A stretch of 10,525 nucleotides of DNA, taken from Gammaproteobacteria bacterium (GTDB taxonomy: Bacteria > Pseudomonadota > Gammaproteobacteria > Steroidobacterales > Woeseiaceae). The notes beneath the pieces were generated by a model. It worked only from the letters and a program-made list of their open reading frames with translations. It searched no databases and was not told where the DNA came from. The position numbers were made by a program, and so were the translations under genes. Shown piece by piece: positions 6,947 through 10,525 of the stretch (the stretch's first letter is position 1; the number at the start of each line of letters is the position of its first letter). Location: assembly GCA_003645495.1 (NCBI GenBank), contig QNFK01000031.1:1-10525 (forward strand). Reading direction: 5' to 3'.

Positions 6947-8158
6947 TCAAGCCAGACCAATCGCATCCGGACCGATGCGATCTATTGATGGGATGCCAGC
7001 AAATTCCATCGCTATTTTCAATTCACTGTGCAGAATTTCCAGCGCTCGTTCAACCCCTGGCTGACCAAATGCACCGAGACCCCAAAGGTATGGGCGCCCA
7101 ACCATTATGGCATCCGCACCGAGCGCCAGCGCCTTTATGATATCCGTGCCGCGTCTTATGCCGCTATCCATCAGCAACAATGTTCTGCCCTTCACGGCAG
7201 GTGCAACCTCGGCAAGGCTATCTATCGCACCGCGTCCGCTGTCGTCTGCGCGCCCGCCATGATTGGAGACTATAATTCCATCCACACCATACTCGACACA
7301 ACGCTCGGCATCCTCCGCCGTAACGATACCCTTCACCAGCACTTTCATCGTAGTTTCCTGCCGCAACTGTTCAAGAAAATCCCAGGTCAACGGCTGGTCG
7401 CGCCGGTCGATTTCAGGATTCTCTATACCATCGTACATCGGCTTTTCCCTGGCGGCGATTCCGGACCCTTCATGACATGCCGAACAGTCGCGAGAATCCC
7501 TCAGCCTCGCCCGTGCCAGGGTGTGCCGCGCAGGCACAGCAGAAGTTGGGTTATCAACTGTAAGAACTACAGCCGGACAGCCTGCCGCCTCAGCGCGCCG
7601 TAACATTCTTCTTACACCAGGCCAGCCACCCAGCGTATAGAGCTGGAACCAGATCGGTGCGTCTCGCGCTGCAGCAACCTCCTCAATCGGCGTGGAGCTT
7701 ACTGTAGATAGAATCTGCAGGTGCCCTCGGCTACGCGCAGCACGAGCAGTCGCAAGCTCCCCATCGCTGTGAAATGCCAGTTGCGAACCGACCGGCGCGA
7801 CAACGATCGGTGTCGGCCAGGTTTCACCGAAAATTTTAACCGACGTATCAACTTTCGATACATCTACAAGTCGTCTCGAACGCAGGTAATAGTGCTCAAA
7901 AGCTGCACGATTAGCGCGTAGCGTGGCATCGTTATTGACGCCCGTCGCCATGTACCCGTAATGCGCAGGCGGCAGCACCTCGCTCGCAGTTGCCTGTAGA
8001 TCAAAGATATCGAGCGCATCCGCCGGGCTCGCAATCCGCTGGCCAGTGTCAGTCGCACCTTCTGCAAAATCGATGCCCGCTAATGCGCTGCAGATGGGGC
8101 TCGCTGCCAGGTAGTGGAGAAATTGTCGACGACTATTTGTATTTTCGAATTTTATAAT
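6947..8158 (-). CDS. Tat-exported FMN-dependent alpha-hydroxy-acid oxidoreductase
   Basis: About 403 residues if begun at ATT 8156-8158. It would oxidise a 2-hydroxy acid (lactate- or glycolate-like) to the keto acid using FMN. Motifs, numbered from that start: GSQLAFH near 124-130, FQLY near 171-174, VKGIVT near 256-261, SNHGGR (278-283, His280 the catalytic base), DSGIRRGTD from 311 and GRPYLWG from 334. The N-terminus reads NSRRQFLHYLAAS with twin arginines 10-11, a Tat export motif, then DALDIFD and LPPAHYGY typical of the family's start. No ATG, GTG or TTG lies between the in-frame stop (8237-8239) and GTG 7976-7978. That GTG would delete the Tat motif and family-conserved residues, so ATT 8156-8158 or ATA 8153-8155 is the likely start. 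CSACH (225-229) is a CXXCH, haem-c-like motif. The enzyme family is certain; substrate, acceptor and start are not. Confidence 0.85.
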   Translation of the reverse strand: MIKFENTNSRRQFLHYLAASPICSALAGIDFAEGATDTGQRIASPADALDIFDLQATASEVLPPAHYGYMATGVNNDATLRANRAAFEHYYLRSRRLVDVSKVDTSVKIFGETWPTPIVVAPVGSQLAFHSDGELATARAARSRGHLQILSTVSSTPIEEVAAARDAPIWFQLYTLGGWPGVRRMLRRAEAAGCPAVVLTVDNPTSAVPARHTLARARLRDSRDCSACHEGSGIAAREKPMYDGIENPEIDRRDQPLTWDFLEQLRQETTMKVLVKGIVTAEDAERCVEYGVDGIIVSNHGGRADDSGRGAIDSLAEVAPAVKGRTLLLMDSGIRRGTDIIKALALGADAIMVGRPYLWGLGAFGQPGVERALEILHSELKIAMEFAGIPSIDRIGPDAIGLA

Positions 8159-8349
8159 TTTGATTCTGCCTAGTTTGATTTGTACATACGACGCATTTCT
8201 TTTACAGATGCAATATTCAGCTCGCTCAATACTGCCCTATCAACATCATCCAACCTCTTTTATGTAGAGACACGATTTGGCGATCTTATGTTTGCCAGGC
8301 TTCGCCAATAACTTTTTAAACTTTCCAATGCCCGGCATAATGTAAATAC
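8159..8349. other. Intergenic region with a 7-bp inverted repeat
   Basis: These 191 bases lie between the uncharacterised gene after upp and the oxidoreductase. They hold the possible promoter noted separately and an inverted repeat, TTGGCGA (8277-8283) with TCGCCAA (8302-8308), around an 18-base loop. A T5 run follows the repeat on the plus strand, which is the wrong strand for terminating any gene here. I see no coding sequence: frames are short and lack recognisable similarity. Confidence 0.4.
8201..8229 (-). promoter_or_regulatory. Possible sigma-70 promoter for the oxidoreductase-TerB unit
   Basis: On the minus strand, TTGAGC (8224-8229) and TGTAAA (8201-8206) are spaced 17 bases apart, each matching four of six consensus positions. 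Transcription from it would start about 36 bases before the proposed ATT start codon, a normal leader length. A tiny ORF (ATG CGT CGT ATG ... TAG) lies in that leader in another frame. The match is modest and found by eye. Confidence 0.25.
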
Positions 8350-8814
8350 TTATGTTTTGCACGCCGGGTCAAAAACATCAAAACAGGGAAGTTTCATCAG
8401 GTCTGGCTCAACAAAACAATTTCTCGCCTCATCCGAAAACAAACGATCCTTCGAATAATAATTCAGTAGTACCGGTTTCTGCGGATCCAGCAGATCATCA
8501 ATGCTTGCCGCAAACGCATTCCATGGCTCAGCCGGCTGCATCCGCCCTAACACTATGTGTACAAAAGCTACTGTAACAGTTTCACTGTATTTTTCCGGGC
8601 GGTGCAGGACCTCAGTGTTATAGCGAAGGATGCCATCGCAGATTTTCCTGAGAGCAGCATCGGGTGACTCGTGTGACAGGTATAGCCACGCAACTCTTAC
8701 ATGAGCAAGGTGACTCCATTCGCTCTCCGGCAATGTACAGTGTTCGAATCGCGACAAGAACGACTCGTTGTCGTCCGCTGGCTGTACTGCGACTGGCAAA
8801 TTAGCTGGTTCCAT
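8350..8814 (-). CDS. Conserved uncharacterised helical protein overlapping upp
   Basis: A 154-residue soluble, mostly helical protein. I recognise its pattern from many unannotated bacterial proteins but know no function. Conserved-looking features are FEHCTLPESEWSHLAHVRVAWLYL (23-46), with His35 and His38 forming an H-x-x-H-V-R motif, and RPEKYSETVTVAF (72-84), with Tyr76, Glu78 and Thr79. Repeated His and Glu in helices could form a metal or small-molecule site. That is inference. The ATG at 8812-8814 is chosen because it begins the conserved part. It lies inside the last codons of upp, overlapping by 14 bases, so translation should be coupled to upp. An in-frame upstream extension to 8904 would run deep into upp and is unlikely. 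Confidence 0.8.
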   Translation of the reverse strand: MEPANLPVAVQPADDNESFLSRFEHCTLPESEWSHLAHVRVAWLYLSHESPDAALRKICDGILRYNTEVLHRPEKYSETVTVAFVHIVLGRMQPAEPWNAFAASIDDLLDPQKPVLLNYYSKDRLFSDEARNCFVEPDLMKLPCFDVFDPACKT

Positions 8815-9421
8815 ACAACCTGTCACCGGCATCGCCGAGGCCTGGCACGATATATTTTTTCTCATTGAGTTCTTTGTCGATGCTGGCCGCGTAGATATGC
8901 ACATCCGGGTGCGCGTCTTCGACCCGCTGCAAACCCTCAGGACAGGTCACTATGCAAACGACAACAATATTTGCCGCCCCTTTCTCTTTCAGAATGTCTA
9001 TTGCGGCTACGGTCGAGCCACCTGTTGCAAGCATCGGATCGATAATAATGCACATTCCGTTTTCAGCCTGAGGTGGCAGACGCTGGTAATAGGTCACCGG
9101 CTCCTTGGTTGCCTCGTCACGATACAGCCCGACGAAACCAACTCGGGCCGAGGGCACCAATGACAGTATTCCGTCGAGCATGCCTACTCCGGCACGCAAT
9201 ATTGGTACAACGACAATATCCTCGGCGATCATGTGGCATTTTGCTGCCGCAACCGGGGTCTGTACTTCGACTTCTTTAACCCGCACGTTCTTCAGCGCTT
9301 CATAGCAAATGAACATCGTGATTTCAGTTGCCAACTCGCGAAACTTCTTATGCCCTGTCTCAAGATCGCGGATCAGGGCGAGTTTGTGTTGTACACAGGG
9401 ATGTCTGATTTCTTCGTACAT
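8801..9421 (-). CDS. upp: Uracil phosphoribosyltransferase
   Basis: A 206-residue cytosolic enzyme that makes UMP from uracil and PRPP in pyrimidine salvage. Length fits the usual 208 or so. Motifs: PILRAGVGM (73-81), the PRPP-binding loop IIDPMLATGGST (126-137) and the uracil-binding C-terminal GLGDAGDRLYGT (194-205). The ATG at 9419-9421 is preceded by GGGAG about 10 bases upstream. It follows an uncharacterised gene by 23 bases and overlaps the next gene by 14. No uraA uracil permease, its common partner, lies in the window. Confidence 0.98.
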   Translation of the reverse strand: MYEEIRHPCVQHKLALIRDLETGHKKFRELATEITMFICYEALKNVRVKEVEVQTPVAAAKCHMIAEDIVVVPILRAGVGMLDGILSLVPSARVGFVGLYRDEATKEPVTYYQRLPPQAENGMCIIIDPMLATGGSTVAAIDILKEKGAANIVVVCIVTCPEGLQRVEDAHPDVHIYAASIDKELNEKKYIVPGLGDAGDRLYGTS

Positions 9422-9444
9422 CGGTTAATACTCCCGTTTCTTAT

Positions 9445-9843
9445 TTAGACGGACATATCTTTTATTCTTAACAACGGCCGGTCAGCCAGTATTTCCACCG
9501 TCCCGAACTTACCGAAAATTTCGTACCTGCCCTCACCGGATCTCCTGAGACCCGAGATCCGGCCTGGGATCAGCGACTGATTCAGCGCATCTGGCGGTAT
9601 CGGCTCCATTTTCCCCGCTTCAAGCACCTGTGTGCAAGCTGGAAACTCGAGAAAAGCTGCCCGATAGCAACCTTTTTCAGACGGTCGCAGTTTTTCGTAA
9701 AACGGATGTTCGGGACACAGGAACAGGTCAAGATCAATCATCAATGAGGTGGCTGCGAAATGCCAACTGAGTACAAAAGATTGTGTCAGGCCCACGGCGG
9801 CGAATTCGCGCAGTTCTGTCCAGTCTGTCGTGTCGTCAGTCAT
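9445..9843 (-). CDS. Uncharacterised protein upstream of upp
   Basis: A 132-residue protein I cannot assign. It looks like a compact beta-rich domain with no signal peptide or membrane segment. Its central part, FVLSWHFAATSLMIDLDLFL (23-42) followed by CPEHPFYEKLRPSEKGCYR (43-61) and AAFLEFPAC (62-70), has the alternating strands and invariant-looking Pro, Tyr and Glu of a conserved family. The C-terminal third has GRISGLRRSGEGRYEIFGKFGTVEI, a likely beta hairpin, ending in DRPLLRIKDM. The gene starts 13 bases after osmC and ends 23 bases before upp, so it is almost surely co-transcribed with both. Base and codon use look like its neighbours, arguing against a spurious frame. The function is unknown. 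Confidence 0.8.
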   Translation of the reverse strand: MTDDTTDWTELREFAAVGLTQSFVLSWHFAATSLMIDLDLFLCPEHPFYEKLRPSEKGCYRAAFLEFPACTQVLEAGKMEPIPPDALNQSLIPGRISGLRRSGEGRYEIFGKFGTVEILADRPLLRIKDMSV

Positions 9844-9856
9844 CTGTCTGCATTAC

Positions 9857-10321
9857 TCATTCAACCAGTTCAATCACTATTTCGCTTGTTACAGAATTGG
9901 CTATGAAGCACAGATCGTGCGCTCGATGATGCATCTTTTCTATCTGTTGCTTGCTGGGAATTGTTTTGCCCGACCAGGTTGTTTTCGGTCTCAATACGAC
10001 GCGCGTCATTGCGAACTTTCCGTCATCCGATTTTCCTAAATGGCCGACTGCCGCATCAGTGTATTCATCGGGTACAAAATCACGTTTGGCCGCGAGCGAT
10101 AAAAAAAATAACATATGACAACTCGACAGTGATGCAACGAAAGCCTCTTCCGGATCAACATTCTCCGCGATGGACATTGGCAGGGGCACGATGCTCGGTG
10201 ATGCCGATGCAGACACGGTGACTCCACCGTCAAACTCCCACTGATGTCCGCGACTGTATTTGTCATCGATGAACTTTTGCTCACCGCGTTGCCATCGAAT
10301 TGTCGCGACATATTCGCTCAT
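9857..10321 (-). CDS. OsmC family protein (thiol peroxidase-like)
   Basis: A 154-residue cytosolic OsmC/Ohr superfamily protein. The expected redox pair is present: Cys68 in LSSCHMLFFL (65-74) and Cys138 in HDLCFIANSV (135-144). In OsmC and Ohr the first is the peroxidatic cysteine and the second resolves it by disulfide. PEEAFVASL (57-65), with Glu59, leads into the helix carrying Cys68. The N-terminal half has the usual strands, including GGVTVSASASPSIVP. Such enzymes reduce organic hydroperoxides; which one is preferred here cannot be told. The ATG at 10319-10321 starts 23 bases after the CsaA-like gene. No ohrR-type regulator is adjacent. Confidence 0.92.
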   Translation of the reverse strand: MSEYVATIRWQRGEQKFIDDKYSRGHQWEFDGGVTVSASASPSIVPLPMSIAENVDPEEAFVASLSSCHMLFFLSLAAKRDFVPDEYTDAAVGHLGKSDDGKFAMTRVVLRPKTTWSGKTIPSKQQIEKMHHRAHDLCFIANSVTSEIVIELVE

Positions 10322-10344
10322 TTCAGGAAAATCCGGCTTCTCTG

Positions 10345-10525
10345 CTAGCCAAGACGCAATCCGTTCGCCACCGGTTTGTCCGGCACCGCCAGCACGACAC
10401 TGCCATCATCCTGTATCAAGCCAGTCACGAGGCATTCTGACATGAACGGTCCGATCTGTTTTGGCGGAAAATTAATAACTGCAAGCACTTGTTTTCCAAG
10501 GAGATCTTTCTCCTCGTAGTGATCA
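10345..10525 (-). CDS. CsaA-type tRNA-binding domain protein, 3' end only
   Basis: The last 60 codons of a gene cut by the window edge, ending at TAG 10345-10347. The readable part contains QVLAVINFPPKQIGPFMSEC followed by LVTGLIQDDG and SVVLAVPDKPVANGLRLG. This closely matches the C-terminal half of stand-alone tRNA-binding domain proteins of the CsaA/YgjH type (OB fold, about 110 residues), where NFPPKQIGPFMSEVLVTG is the family hallmark. CsaA binds tRNA and has been described as a secretion chaperone in Bacillus. It is the first visible gene of the group running through osmC and upp. The N-terminus and start are outside the window. Confidence 0.88.
   Translation of the reverse strand, partial: DHYEEKDLLGKQVLAVINFPPKQIGPFMSECLVTGLIQDDGSVVLAVPDKPVANGLRLG

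Noticed and set aside
6469..6966. Longer TerB-like frame starting at 6966 and overlapping the oxidoreductase
   Set aside because: The ATG at 6931-6933 has an AGGGAAAA site at good spacing; the extra 11 residues are not family-like and would overlap the upstream gene.
8350..8904. Longer form of the gene after upp, starting at 8904
   Set aside because: It would overlap upp by about 100 bases; the extra residues look like a frame shadow and the conserved region begins after the ATG at 8812-8814.

Overview
The window looks like a chromosomal segment from a Gram-negative gammaproteobacterium, probably free-living or marine. The evidence is a bona fide SlyX protein ending in PPHY, an ABC-F ATPase of the Uup type, an NhaA antiporter that keeps the E. 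coli residue numbering at its key aspartates, and a YjdF (DUF2238) membrane protein. Base composition looks intermediate, around half G+C. I see no insertion sequence, tRNA, rRNA, CRISPR array or phage gene. This is a housekeeping and stress-physiology region rather than a mobile island.

Layout: every gene lies on the minus strand except uup. Reading the minus strand from the right edge, a first close-packed group is the 3' part of a CsaA-type tRNA-binding protein, an OsmC-family peroxidase-like protein, an uncharacterised 132-residue protein, uracil phosphoribosyltransferase (upp) and a conserved uncharacterised protein. The start of that last gene lies inside the end of upp. After about 190 bases without a gene comes a two-gene unit: a Tat-exported FMN-dependent alpha-hydroxy-acid oxidoreductase with a haem-c-like CXXCH motif, and a TerB-like protein. 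Then come nhaA, a VOC/glyoxalase-like protein and a MAPEG membrane protein. MAPEG converges with uup. uup is divergent from slyX, which is followed by yjdF, a GNAT acetyltransferase, a decayed remnant of an ATP-grasp gene, and a secreted cyclophilin.

Functional themes are modest. The genes cover envelope and periplasmic functions (cyclophilin, Tat oxidoreductase), ion homeostasis (NhaA), electrophile or peroxide handling (MAPEG, VOC, OsmC), pyrimidine salvage (Upp) and ribosome or translation quality control (Uup, CsaA).

The points most worth a second look are these. (1) The oxidoreductase has a textbook twin-arginine leader, but no ATG, GTG or TTG opens that reading frame, so it starts on ATT or ATA or its start codon has been lost. 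(2) The same protein carries a CXXCH motif. (3) A 52-codon open frame between the GNAT and cyclophilin genes reads like the C-terminus of an ATP-grasp protein and abuts the cyclophilin GTG start. (4) Two uncharacterised genes flank upp, one overlapping it by 14 bases. I did not find convincing evidence of a wholly new multi-gene system.
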